A stretch of DNA of 64,000 nt from positions 1 to 64,000 of the forward strand of contig NZ_FRDA01000013.1 in the NCBI RefSeq assembly GCF_900143095.1. Direction: 5' to 3'. The DNA is from Pseudomonas asturiensis. Lineage in GTDB: Bacteria > Pseudomonadota > Gammaproteobacteria > Pseudomonadales > Pseudomonadaceae. The position numbers were made by a program, and so were the translations under genes. Of this stretch, positions 23,276-33,284 are shown one piece after another. The first letter of the stretch is position 1; each line of letters begins with the position of its first letter. The notes below the pieces were generated by a model, which worked only from the letters and a program-made list of their open reading frames with translations, had not been told where the DNA came from and did not search any database.

Positions 23276-24472
23276 ATGGCGCAGGTGGATGAGCTGGCGG
23301 TTCAGCGTCTGGCCAGTGTCTGGCAAGGCTGGGTCGACTCGGGGCGCATCGTCGGCGGCGTGCTGTTGGTTGCGCAGGCGGGAGTGCTGCGTTACGTCAG
23401 CGCGCGGGGCTGGGCTGATCGTGAACGGCGAGTCGGCGTGACGCAAGACACGCGCTTTCGCCTGGCGTCGCTGACCAAGCTGCTGACGTCGGTTACGGTG
23501 CTGCGACTCTGCGAGCAGGGGATTTTGCATCTTGATGCGCCGGTCACGGAGGGGTTGCCAGCGTTTCGGCCCTGCCTGAGCACGGGTCGCGAGCCGGTCA
23601 TCACCCTGCGCCATCTGCTGTCGCATACCTCAGGCTTGAGCTATGGCTTCGAGCAGCCGTGTGGCAACGCCTATGAGCGGGCAGGCGTGTCGGACGGGCT
23701 GGACCGTGTCGAGTTCGATCTTCAGGAAAATCTTATGCGACTGGCGAGACAGCCCTTGCTGTTCGAGCCAGGCAGCGCCTGGGGCTATTCGTTGGCGACC
23801 GATGTGTTAGGTGCTGTGATTGAGCAGAGCACGGGGCTGGCCTTGTCGCGGGTCATCGCCGAACAGGTCACCCATCCCTTGGGAATGGCCTCGACCTCGT
23901 TCAGGCAGGATCAGGGCCGCCTGGCCCGTGCCTACAAGGATGGCGCTGACGGTCCCGAACGTATTCGCGATAACGATGTGCTGGTGCTCGAAAGTGGACG
24001 GGCGCGGGTCTCGTCGGGTCGGGTCTACGATGCGCGAGCCTATGAATCGGGAGGCGCGGGGATGCTGGGGTCAGCCGGTGACTACCTGAAACTGCTGGAA
24101 TGTCTGCGTCTGGGCGGCGCACCGTTGTTGAGCCTGCCCAACACCCTTGCGCTGCTGGGCAATGCCATCGGCGAGGTGACGCTCAAGGGCAAGGGGCCTG
24201 GCTGGACGTTCGGCCTGGGGCCGCTGATTCTCGATGACCCGCTGGCTGCCGGACAGCCACAGGGCGTCGGCACCTGGTCATGGTGTGGTCTGTATGGCAG
24301 CCATTACTGGGTCGATCCGGTGGCCGAAGTCAGTCTGGTGGTGCTCACCAATACCGCTGTGGCTGGCGCTTGGGGCGGGCTTGCGGATGCGCTGGTCGAG
24401 GCGGTGTATCGAGACGCTTCAAGTATTAGCCAGCGTGTTCTGAGCGGCCTTCCTGCGAAGGGTTCGTTCTGA
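23276..24472 (+). CDS. Serine hydrolase, class C beta-lactamase/DD-peptidase family
   Basis: 398 residues. The SxxK motif is SLTK in FRLASLTKLLTSVTVLRL (Ser near 64). The Tyr of the YxN-type motif is in WGYSLATDVLGAVIE (near 167). HLLSHTSGLSYGF is a common family signature. The HxG-like third motif is in WSWCGLYGSHYWVDP. There is no signal peptide, so it should be cytoplasmic, unlike true AmpC. Family members include esterases, amidases and peptidases. Its ATG lies 3 bases after the previous stop. It may hydrolyse or release an amide or ester intermediate, or inactivate the product. It is the last gene of the operon. Confidence 0.8.
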   Translation: MAQVDELAVQRLASVWQGWVDSGRIVGGVLLVAQAGVLRYVSARGWADRERRVGVTQDTRFRLASLTKLLTSVTVLRLCEQGILHLDAPVTEGLPAFRPCLSTGREPVITLRHLLSHTSGLSYGFEQPCGNAYERAGVSDGLDRVEFDLQENLMRLARQPLLFEPGSAWGYSLATDVLGAVIEQSTGLALSRVIAEQVTHPLGMASTSFRQDQGRLARAYKDGADGPERIRDNDVLVLESGRARVSSGRVYDARAYESGGAGMLGSAGDYLKLLECLRLGGAPLLSLPNTLALLGNAIGEVTLKGKGPGWTFGLGPLILDDPLAAGQPQGVGTWSWCGLYGSHYWVDPVAEVSLVVLTNTAVAGAWGGLADALVEAVYRDASSISQRVLSGLPAKGSF

Positions 24473-24530
24473 CCGTCACAACAGCGCCGCCGCTGACATT
24501 CGGTGTTTACCGCCAGGTATCACCCGCCAG

Positions 24531-25484
24531 TCAAGCCCGGGCAAACTGCTTGCGATAGCTGCTCGGGCTGATACCCACCAGGTTGCGAAAGTGCCGTCTG
24601 AACGACTCTTCTGAGCCGAAGCCGGTTCTGTCGACCACCTCGTTCAGGCGCAGCTTCGAAGACTCCAGCAGCTCCTTGGCGTACGCCACGCGCTCACCTA
24701 GCAGCCAGTCGTATGGCGTAAGGCCGGTGCTTTCCATGAAGGCGCGGTGCAACGTACGGGTGCTGACCGCTGCGCGCGACGCCATCTCCTTGATGGTATG
24801 GGGCCGATTGAGGTCGCTGCGAACCCAATCCATCAGGTTGGAAATCGGTCCATCACTGGCCGACACCAGTTGCCGCGAGGCGTATTGCGACTGTCCGCCT
24901 TCGCGATGGGGCGGAATCACCATGCGCTGCGCCACCATGTTGGCAACCCGAGAGCCATGATCGTGGCGAACCAGATGCAGCATCATGTCCAGCCCGGCAG
25001 CAGAACCTGCCGATGTCACGATATTGCCTTCATCCACATACAGCTCGTTGGGCTGGATACTCAGGTCGGGGTACATGCTGGCCAGCAGTTCGGTGAAACG
25101 CCAGTGCGTGGTCACCTTATGCCCGTCCAGCAAACCCGCCGCCGCCAGCACGAACGCTCCGGTGCAGATCGAGCAGATACGCGCGCCGCGGGCGTGGGCG
25201 GCCTGAAGCTGTTCGATCAGACGCTGCGGCACCTGCGATTCGACCCCGCGCCAGCCTGGCACGATGATGGTGTCGGCGTTTTCCAGCAGCACTTCACCGG
25301 GCGTCGGCACAATGGTTATGCCTCCGGCAGCGGTGATGGGGCCGTCATCGACCGGAAAGGTCGCGAACTCATACCAGTTCACGCCAAGTTCGGGCCTTTT
25401 GAGGGCAAAAACCTCAACCGTGCAGCCAAATTCGAAGGTGCAGAGCTGGTTATAGATGAGGGCAACGACGAGATGATTTTTCAT
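24531..25484 (-). CDS. GlxA-family transcriptional regulator (DJ-1/PfpI domain + AraC HTH)
   Basis: 317 residues. The N-terminal DJ-1/PfpI domain (about 5-185) contains TIIVPGWRG and the nucleophile elbow ICSICTGAFVLAAAGLLDG. The C-terminal AraC domain (about 215-315) has two helix-turn-helix motifs, ASRAAVSTRTLHRAFMESTG and VVDRTGFGSEESFRRHFRN. Regulators of this kind activate catabolism of quaternary amines, arginine or related nitrogen compounds. It is divergent from the DJ-1 protein gene at 25617 (132-base gap), its likely target, and convergent with the biosynthetic operon, so it could also respond to that product. Confidence 0.88.
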   Translation of the reverse strand: MKNHLVVALIYNQLCTFEFGCTVEVFALKRPELGVNWYEFATFPVDDGPITAAGGITIVPTPGEVLLENADTIIVPGWRGVESQVPQRLIEQLQAAHARGARICSICTGAFVLAAAGLLDGHKVTTHWRFTELLASMYPDLSIQPNELYVDEGNIVTSAGSAAGLDMMLHLVRHDHGSRVANMVAQRMVIPPHREGGQSQYASRQLVSASDGPISNLMDWVRSDLNRPHTIKEMASRAAVSTRTLHRAFMESTGLTPYDWLLGERVAYAKELLESSKLRLNEVVDRTGFGSEESFRRHFRNLVGISPSSYRKQFARA

Positions 25485-25616
25485 GGCGCGATGTTACCGA
25501 ATATTGGCATTTCGGACAGTGGTTCGGCCTGATGCTACTGGTTAATCTGCAGTCTGTCACTCAGGTGAATCGTTAACACTGCAAGTGGTCCGGCAAGCGG
25601 ACCCAGGAGCCATTCC

Positions 25617-26222
25617 GTGTCACTCAATATTGGTATCTACGTCTATGATGACGTCGAAGTTCTCGACTTCGCTGGCCCCTATGAAGTATTCACCACCGCA
25701 ACACGCATGCACGCCCGCAACAGCCGTGATGACAAGCCGTTGTTCAATGTATTCACCATTGGCCGCAGTACGGCGTCTGTTCGTGCCCGCGCGGGGCTCA
25801 AGGTTGATCCGGACTTCTCGATCAACGAGCATCCAGCCATGGATTGCCTGATCGTCCCCGGTGGTGTGGTCAATGCAGAGCTTGAGAAGCCCGACGTCAT
25901 TCGCTGGATCAGCGATCAGTCCGAGCCTGGCCGAGTGGTTGCCGCAGTGTGCACCGGTGCCTTCATGCTCGCCAAGACCGGCAAGCTGGCGGGTAAACAA
26001 GTCACCACGCATTGGGAAGACATCGCGGACCTCAAGGAAATGTTCCCTTCGGTGGATGTACTCAGCACGCTGCGCTGGGTTGATGAAGGGTCGTTCGTGA
26101 CCTCGGCCGGTATTTCCGCAGGCATCGACATGAGCCTGCACCTGGTCGAGCGCCTGCACAGTCGTGAACTGGCCGAGCGTACTGCGCTGCAGCTGGATTT
26201 TGACTGGACCGAAAACGACTGA
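25617..26222 (+). CDS. DJ-1/PfpI-family protein (isonitrile-hydratase-like)
   Basis: 201 residues. It begins at GTG with AGGAG 7 bases upstream: SLNIGIYVYDDVEVLDFAGPYEVF, typical of the GATase1/InhA subgroup. The nucleophile Cys is in VVAAVCTGAFMLAKTG (near 109). CLIVPGGVVNAELEKPDVIRW and FVTSAGISAGIDMSLHLVERL follow. Isonitrile hydratase (InhA) of Pseudomonas belongs to this subgroup and hydrates isonitriles to N-formamides, but other members are amidases or have no known activity. It is paired with the divergent GlxA-type regulator. Confidence 0.85.
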   Translation: MSLNIGIYVYDDVEVLDFAGPYEVFTTATRMHARNSRDDKPLFNVFTIGRSTASVRARAGLKVDPDFSINEHPAMDCLIVPGGVVNAELEKPDVIRWISDQSEPGRVVAAVCTGAFMLAKTGKLAGKQVTTHWEDIADLKEMFPSVDVLSTLRWVDEGSFVTSAGISAGIDMSLHLVERLHSRELAERTALQLDFDWTEND

Positions 26223-26523
26223 TTGCATTTGCAACGCCATCTGCGACTTGTGCAGCGGTCTGGAAAACATCGGCGCTGATTATCCCGGGTGCGTGACACG
26301 AACACCGTCACACCCGCGATTGCGCTGATCAGGTGCGCGGACTGACGCGCTGCAGGGCCATTTCCAGAAAATCCAGCAGTTGCATACACCCCCGACTGAC
26401 CGATCTCTTTGTGCTGCCGATAAAAGGGCATGAAGGCGTGGCAGCGGGGGTTCTTGTATTCCGACTCTCCCCCTGTCTGCGACAGGTCGCGCCCACTATC
26501 GCAATATCCAGAGTGCAGGACAC
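26223..26523. other. Intergenic region with a hairpin
   Basis: No clear gene in 301 bases. A strong hairpin, CGGGTG-C-GTGAC ... GTCAC-ACCCG (about 26286-26317), follows the DJ-1 gene by about 60 bases and may end its transcript, though no T run follows. On the minus strand 26329-26385 reads MQLLDFLEMALQRVSPRT then stop. It looks like the tail of a lost regulator but has no body. Confidence 0.4.
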
Positions 26524-27389
26524 ATGAAAACCCATTTCTTCAAAATCGTTCAAACCGTCGCCCAGCACGGTTCGTTCTCGGAGGCGGCGGCTATTCTGGG
26601 CTGTAGCCAGTCCAACATCAGTTACGCGATCAAGGAAGTCGAGGATTTCTTTGAGAAGCGCCTGTTCATTCGCAGCCGTTCAGGTTGCACGCTCACCCCG
26701 GACGGCAAGATCATCTCCCAGACCCTGAGCAGCGTCATGGCCACGCTTGAGCAACTAAAAAAAATGGGGTCAGTGGCAGTGTCACCATTCACTATCACAC
26801 GCATATCCTCGAAACCAGCCTGACGACCTCGCTGGATTTTATCGCCCGTCACTACCCGGACATTCACCTGAACGTGCTGTACAGCAGCGATCAGAGTCCA
26901 TCACTCGAACCCTTGAGAAAAGAAACCGCGGACATTCTTATTCTGCCCAGTACGGTGCTGGGCGAGCATTATCTGGAGCATCATCACTGGTCGGACCATT
27001 ATGTGCTGGTGACCGCCAAGGCCAGACACATGACGCCAAACACGTTCACCGAACTCTCACAATCCTCGCGCTACGTCGCCTGGCGGCACCCGGGCGTGGA
27101 CCGGCTGCATCAACAACTGGCGTCCGCGCAGGTTAGGCTCAGCCATCGCGGTGAACTCAGTTGCCTGGAAACCCTGCTGGACCTGGTCGCCAGGCAGCAC
27201 TGTGTCTCGATTCTGCCCAGCACCTTGCTCAATGGACATTTGCGAGAGCTGGAGCAAGTGCCGCTGCCGGCAACGATCATGCGCCACATCAGTGTCGTGG
27301 CGCGCCCGACCTCGCTGCTGTCCAACGCGGCCAATGCGGTGATCCAGGCATTGAAGAAACCGCGAGTGCTGGCGGTTCAGCGTTACTGA
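26524..27389 (+). pseudogene. LysR-type regulator split by a -1 frameshift at an A8 tract
   Basis: The first frame (26524-26823) encodes a normal LysR helix-turn-helix: FFKIVQTVAQHGSFSEAAAI, then CSQSNISYAIKEVEDFFEKR and LFIRSRSGCTLTPDG. After eight A (26757-26764) it drifts into nonsense. The -1 frame from the same place continues GSVTIHYHTHILETSLTTSL with a LysR effector domain up to 27389 (DILILPST, CLETLLDLVARQHCVSILPS). Adding one A (A9) would give one 288-codon frame of normal LysR length. It may be a pseudogene, a sequencing error, or a gene rescued by slippage; CTA-AAA-AAA is a classical slippery heptamer context. Its target may be the GH13 gene downstream. Confidence 0.75.
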
Positions 27390-27564
27390 GCAAATACGAG
27401 GCCGCGATTCTTCATTCGTGGCGAGAAAGCACTGCGGCAGAGAGATCAGGGCGTCTGCCGATGCAACGAATTGCCCCCGCAAGGCTCATACCCATAGGTA
27501 AAACATTCGGGACGCTTGTTCGCAAGCGTCCAACGCCGCCGATTCGAGAGGAAGACTGGACGCT

Positions 27565-29631
<2,067 letters not shown>

Positions 29632-29640
29632 CGTCCGAAG

Positions 29641-29679
29641 GAGCGGTCATTCCCGTGCTGTCACTTGGGAAGGCCGCTC
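29641..29679. terminator. Hairpin between convergent genes
   Basis: GAGCGG pairs with CCGCTC, with an inner TTCCC/GGGAA pairing, between the GH13 stop (29631) and the sigma54 activator stop (29699). No T run on either side; it is probably a bidirectional transcription end or mRNA-protecting structure. Confidence 0.5.
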
Positions 29680-29698
29680 AGGCGTTGCGCGTCCATCC

Positions 29699-31474
29699 TC
29701 AAGTACTCTGGTGTTTCTTCAAGCGGTAGGCGAACTGCGCACGGCTGAGCCCCAACAGCCGTGAGGCGGCCGCCAGATTTCCCTGACTCTTGTCCAGTGC
29801 CTCATTGATCAGGCGCTGTTCAAGGTCGTCTATGGAAAAACCTTCCCTTTGCCCCAGCGTTTCCAGCAGCGTCAAGGCGGGTTCCACAGGGGCCTCGACT
29901 GGCGAGCCCAGTGACAATCCACCCTGATGGTTCAGTGAATACGATTCGACCGGCATCGGTTCATTACGAAAGATGTGAATCAGGTCAATGGCCTGGCCTT
30001 CCTCGCTGGCGATCAGGCCGCGTTCGATCAGGTTCTGCAGTTCACGCACGTTGCCTGGAAAGTCATAACGCAGCAAGGTCTTGAGCGCGCGCATGGTCAG
30101 GCCGGTCGGGGAGCGTTCGTATTCGGCACAGAAGCGCTTGAGGAATGCGTTGATGAGCAGCGGAATATCGTCCCGACGCTCACGCAACGGGGGCAGGGCG
30201 ATGGGGTAGACGTTCAGGCGGTAGAACAGGTCTTCACGGAAATCGCCATTCGCCACGGCCTGGCGCAAATCAACGTTGGTCGCCGCCACCACGCGTACAT
30301 TTACCTTGATGCCATGACCGCCGCCGACCCGTTCTATCTCTCGCTCCTGCAGGGCGCGCAGCAGCTTGCTTTGCCCCGACAGACTGAGGCAGGTGATTTC
30401 ATCCAGAAACAGCGTGCCGTCGTTGGCCCGCTCGAAGCGGCCGGGGCGTGAATGGGTGGCTCCAGTATAGGCGCCTCGCTCGACGCCGAACAGTTCGGCT
30501 TCGATGAGGTTGTCCGGGATCGCTGCGCAGTTGAGTGCCACGAACGGTCCGTCCCGGTGGCGACTGAGCTGGTGCAACTGGCGGGCGAACATTTCCTTGC
30601 CGACGCCGGATTCGCCGCTGATCAGAACGGTCGCAGGTGTCATGGCGACGCGATGCAAGGCCTGGGTGGCAGCGTTGAAGGAGGCGCTGGCACCAATCAG
30701 CGGCTGCTCGGTCACGGCAGGTGTTCCTTGCGGGAGTGGTGCCGCAGCCGGTGCTACCGGGTGATGAGCCGAAGCACACTTTGCTGCGCTCAGGTAACCC
30801 AGGTCCTGCTCGACATCTCCCCATTGTTCGGCGGTCTTGCCGACCACTCTGCAACAGCTGTGGCCCATGCCACGGCATTCCACCTCACGAAAAATCACCA
30901 TTTGCCCGAACAGGCCGCTGACGAAACCGATGGCATAACCGGTCTCGGTCCAGCACACCGGATCCTGGCTGTTGCCATAGGCGGCCAGATGCTCGTCAGC
31001 CTCGCACGAGTGGTGCCAGAGAAACTCTCCTTCATAGAATCCCGATTCAGCGTCGAACTTGAAATGCAGCGGCTCCACCTTGGTCATGCCCTCCAGCGTG
31101 TGCAAATGCGTTCCGGCGCGAAACACGGCAGTGGCGTCGGCGTTGGGCCAGCGTTCGCGGATCAGCCGTGCATCGCGTGCGCCTGACAGGTAACCGGCAC
31201 GCGTGAACATGCCGCGTGCCTGCTCGACACCCTGACGTTCGATGATCTCGCGGCGCAATGTGCCGAATGATGAGCAGTGCAGCAGGAGCATGCGCTGGTC
31301 GTTGAGCCAGATACGCCCGTCATCCGGAGAAAAGAACAGGCAGCCGGTCAGCTCCTCCGGGGTTGGTGACTGACTGGCGCTTGCCTGGGAACTGTCGCCA
31401 CGTGGGGCGTATTGCGAAGGGGTGCCAGGGTGGCCGGGAAGCTGATCGGGAAGGTGGCGGTGACGATCATTCAT
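29699..31474 (-). CDS. Sigma54-dependent activator, XylR/DmpR/PoxR type
   Basis: 591 residues. The N-terminal effector domain (XylR_N plus V4R, about 45-225) contains GRIWLNDQRMLLLH and the V4R Cys cluster ECRGMGHSCCRVVGK. The AAA+ domain shows Walker A GESGVGKE, the sigma54 contact loop as GAYTGA (instead of GAFTGA), Walker B GTLFLDEI, and FREDLFYRLNVYPIALPPLRER. A C-terminal Fis-like HTH (ASRLLGLSRAQFAYRLKKH) ends the protein. Regulators of this group bind aromatic effectors directly. It is divergent from the aldehyde dehydrogenase operon, which carries a sigma54 promoter, so that operon is its expected target. Confidence 0.93.
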   Translation of the reverse strand: MNDRHRHLPDQLPGHPGTPSQYAPRGDSSQASASQSPTPEELTGCLFFSPDDGRIWLNDQRMLLLHCSSFGTLRREIIERQGVEQARGMFTRAGYLSGARDARLIRERWPNADATAVFRAGTHLHTLEGMTKVEPLHFKFDAESGFYEGEFLWHHSCEADEHLAAYGNSQDPVCWTETGYAIGFVSGLFGQMVIFREVECRGMGHSCCRVVGKTAEQWGDVEQDLGYLSAAKCASAHHPVAPAAAPLPQGTPAVTEQPLIGASASFNAATQALHRVAMTPATVLISGESGVGKEMFARQLHQLSRHRDGPFVALNCAAIPDNLIEAELFGVERGAYTGATHSRPGRFERANDGTLFLDEITCLSLSGQSKLLRALQEREIERVGGGHGIKVNVRVVAATNVDLRQAVANGDFREDLFYRLNVYPIALPPLRERRDDIPLLINAFLKRFCAEYERSPTGLTMRALKTLLRYDFPGNVRELQNLIERGLIASEEGQAIDLIHIFRNEPMPVESYSLNHQGGLSLGSPVEAPVEPALTLLETLGQREGFSIDDLEQRLINEALDKSQGNLAAASRLLGLSRAQFAYRLKKHQST

Positions 31475-31519
31475 GGCGTTGCCCCGGGCCTGCGGTTATC
31501 GAAATGATAACGGGATGAA

Positions 31520-31540
31520 AAAGTTATTAAGCATAACTTT
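31520..31540. promoter_or_regulatory. Candidate enhancer (UAS) for the sigma54 activator
   Basis: A perfect inverted repeat AAAGTTAT-TAAGC-ATAACTTT, about 125-145 bases upstream of the sigma54 promoter and just upstream of the activator gene. Position and symmetry fit an activator-binding site that also autoregulates the regulator. Confidence 0.6.
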
Positions 31541-31663
31541 ATCAAATGAACAAGTCCGGCAGCTCGTGCATTCATCCGGATGCGATGAGCGTCACGCTGA
31601 CGTAATAAGCAGAAGCTTGATCCAGAGCGGTTTCACAAAGACATGACACTGTGATTGCAAAAC

Positions 31664-31680
31664 CGGCACAGCGCTTGCTC
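31664..31680 (+). promoter_or_regulatory. Sigma54 (-24/-12) promoter
   Basis: CGGCACAGCGCTTGCTC: GGCAC (-24 region) and TTGC (-12 region) are separated by five bases, as in the TGGCACG-N4-TTGC consensus; only the leading T is missing. The aldehyde dehydrogenase start follows 70 bases downstream. Confidence 0.75.
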
Positions 31681-31749
31681 AGGTCCTGCTACGGCGCATG
31701 CGTTCCTCCTGAATGCGGCGATTACAACCATAAAAGCCGGAGTGTCACC

Positions 31750-33231
31750 ATGTCAGTGTCTGAGCCTGTTTCCCTGCTTCAACCCGCGATTTCCGCTGAG
31801 TGCGCCTTCAATGGCAACTGGATTCCATCATCGGCGCCGCTGCGGCCGGTGATTGAACCGGCGACCGGCGAACGGCTGATGAACACCGCGATGGCCGATC
31901 CTGCAGACATCGCAGTGGCCTGCCGCGAAGCCGCGCTGGCCCAGCCTGCCTGGGCGGCATTGGGGCCGCGCGAGCGGGCGGAAATCTTCTTGCTGGCAGC
32001 CGACGTTGCGGTCTGCTCCTTCGATGAGCTGTCGTTGTATGTGGCACGCGAAACCGGCGGCAGCCTGCACAAGGGCGAGCACGAGGTGCGCGAAGCCATC
32101 GTGCTGTTGCGTCAGGCAGCTGGCATGCTTTCCCAGGCCCACGGCCATGGCCTGATCCTGCCCAGTGCGGCGGGGCGGCTGTCTTACGCGCGGCGTGTGC
32201 CGCATGGCGTGGTCGGGGTGATTTCGCCGTTCAACTTCCCGTTGGTTCTGTCGCTGCGCACAGTGGCGCCTGCTTTGGCGGCAGGTAACGCGGTGGTGCT
32301 CAAGCCGGATCCGCAGACCCCGGTCAGCGGCGGCTTTTTGATCGCCCGCTTGTTCGAGGAAGCCGGTTTGCCCAAGGGCCTGCTGCACGTTTTGCCGGGT
32401 GCGGCGGACGCGGGCGAGGCCTTGTGCCGTGACACCAACGTTCAGATGATCACCTTCACCGGCTCTACCGCCGCAGGCCGCAAGGTGGCCGAAACGGCCG
32501 GGCGCAACCTCAAGAAAGTCTCGCTGGAGCTGGGTGGAAAGAATCCATTGATCATTCTTGAAGACGCCGATCTTGACCTGGCCGCGAGCAACGCAGCCTT
32601 CGGTGCCTGGCTTCATCAGGGCCAGATCTGTATGGCGACCGGGCTCATTCTGGTTCACGAGTCCATCGCCGCTGCCTTGACCCGCAAGCTGTCGGACAAG
32701 GCACGTGCATTGACCGTTGGCAACGCTGCACGCGGCGAGGCGGCGCTGGGCCCGCTGATCAATGCGCGTCAGTTGCAGCATGTGCACGAGCTGGTCAGCG
32801 AAAGCGTGCAGGCTGGCGCGCACCTTGAAACCGGTGGCGAATACGAAGGGCTGTTCTATCGCCCGACCGTGCTCAGCAATGTGAAACCCGGCATGCGGGT
32901 GTTCGACGAGGAGGTGTTCGGCCCGGTAGCGGTTGTCGTGCCATTCTCCAGCGATGAAGAGGCAATCGAGCTGGCCAATCGCAGCGAATATGGCCTGGCA
33001 GCTGCGGTGATTTCTCCATCGGTCGGCCGCGCCATGGCCATCGGCGACCGCCTCAAATGCGGCTTGCTGCACATCAACGACCAGACCGTGGCTGACGAAT
33101 GCGTCAATTCTTTTGGCGGGCGCGGCTCCTCAGGTAATGGCGGCAGCGTCGGCGGTCCTTCCGACTGGGACGAGTACTGCCAATGGCAGTGGGTCACGGT
33201 CAAGAATCAGCCCCCGGCCTATCCGTTCTGA
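31750..33231 (+). CDS. Aromatic aldehyde dehydrogenase (benzaldehyde/vanillin type)
   Basis: 493 residues, NAD(P)-dependent. VVGVISPFNFPLVLSLR opens the coenzyme site, GSTAAGRKVAE is the glycine motif, LELGGKNP carries the general-base Glu (about 259-260) and GQICMATG the catalytic Cys (about 292). The C-terminus HINDQTVADECVNSFGGRGSSGNGG is typical of benzaldehyde and vanillin dehydrogenases. The start at MSVSEPVSLL is chosen; an earlier in-frame codon lacks a ribosome site. It is driven by the sigma54 promoter and followed by the SDR and SphA genes, so it probably oxidises the aldehyde made from a lignin-type alcohol. Confidence 0.88.
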   Translation: MSVSEPVSLLQPAISAECAFNGNWIPSSAPLRPVIEPATGERLMNTAMADPADIAVACREAALAQPAWAALGPRERAEIFLLAADVAVCSFDELSLYVARETGGSLHKGEHEVREAIVLLRQAAGMLSQAHGHGLILPSAAGRLSYARRVPHGVVGVISPFNFPLVLSLRTVAPALAAGNAVVLKPDPQTPVSGGFLIARLFEEAGLPKGLLHVLPGAADAGEALCRDTNVQMITFTGSTAAGRKVAETAGRNLKKVSLELGGKNPLIILEDADLDLAASNAAFGAWLHQGQICMATGLILVHESIAAALTRKLSDKARALTVGNAARGEAALGPLINARQLQHVHELVSESVQAGAHLETGGEYEGLFYRPTVLSNVKPGMRVFDEEVFGPVAVVVPFSSDEEAIELANRSEYGLAAAVISPSVGRAMAIGDRLKCGLLHINDQTVADECVNSFGGRGSSGNGGSVGGPSDWDEYCQWQWVTVKNQPPAYPF

Positions 33232-33267
33232 GGACAGATGATTACGCGAAAAACACCGGTGTTACCC

Positions 33268-33280
33268 AACAATAACAAGA
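33268..33280 (+). promoter_or_regulatory. CA motif (Hfq/Crc-type) before the SDR gene
   Basis: AACAATAACAAGA immediately upstream of ATG 33285 matches the AAnAAnAA pattern bound by Hfq with Crc in pseudomonads. It overlaps the ribosome site (AAGAG). Confidence 0.6.
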
Positions 33281-33284
33281 GCGC

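Noticed and set aside
22103..23626. 507-codon open frame on the minus strand
   Set aside because: It is antisense to the iron alcohol dehydrogenase and beta-lactamase-like genes, has Gln/Arg/His-rich composition typical of a shadow frame in high-GC DNA, and matches no family.
26329..26385. Short minus-strand tail MQLLDFLEMALQRVSPRT as a gene
   Set aside because: Only 18 codons with no body upstream; at best it is the remnant of a lost regulator.
31828..33072. 414-codon open frame on the minus strand
   Set aside because: It is a shadow of the aldehyde dehydrogenase gene, with no recognisable domain.
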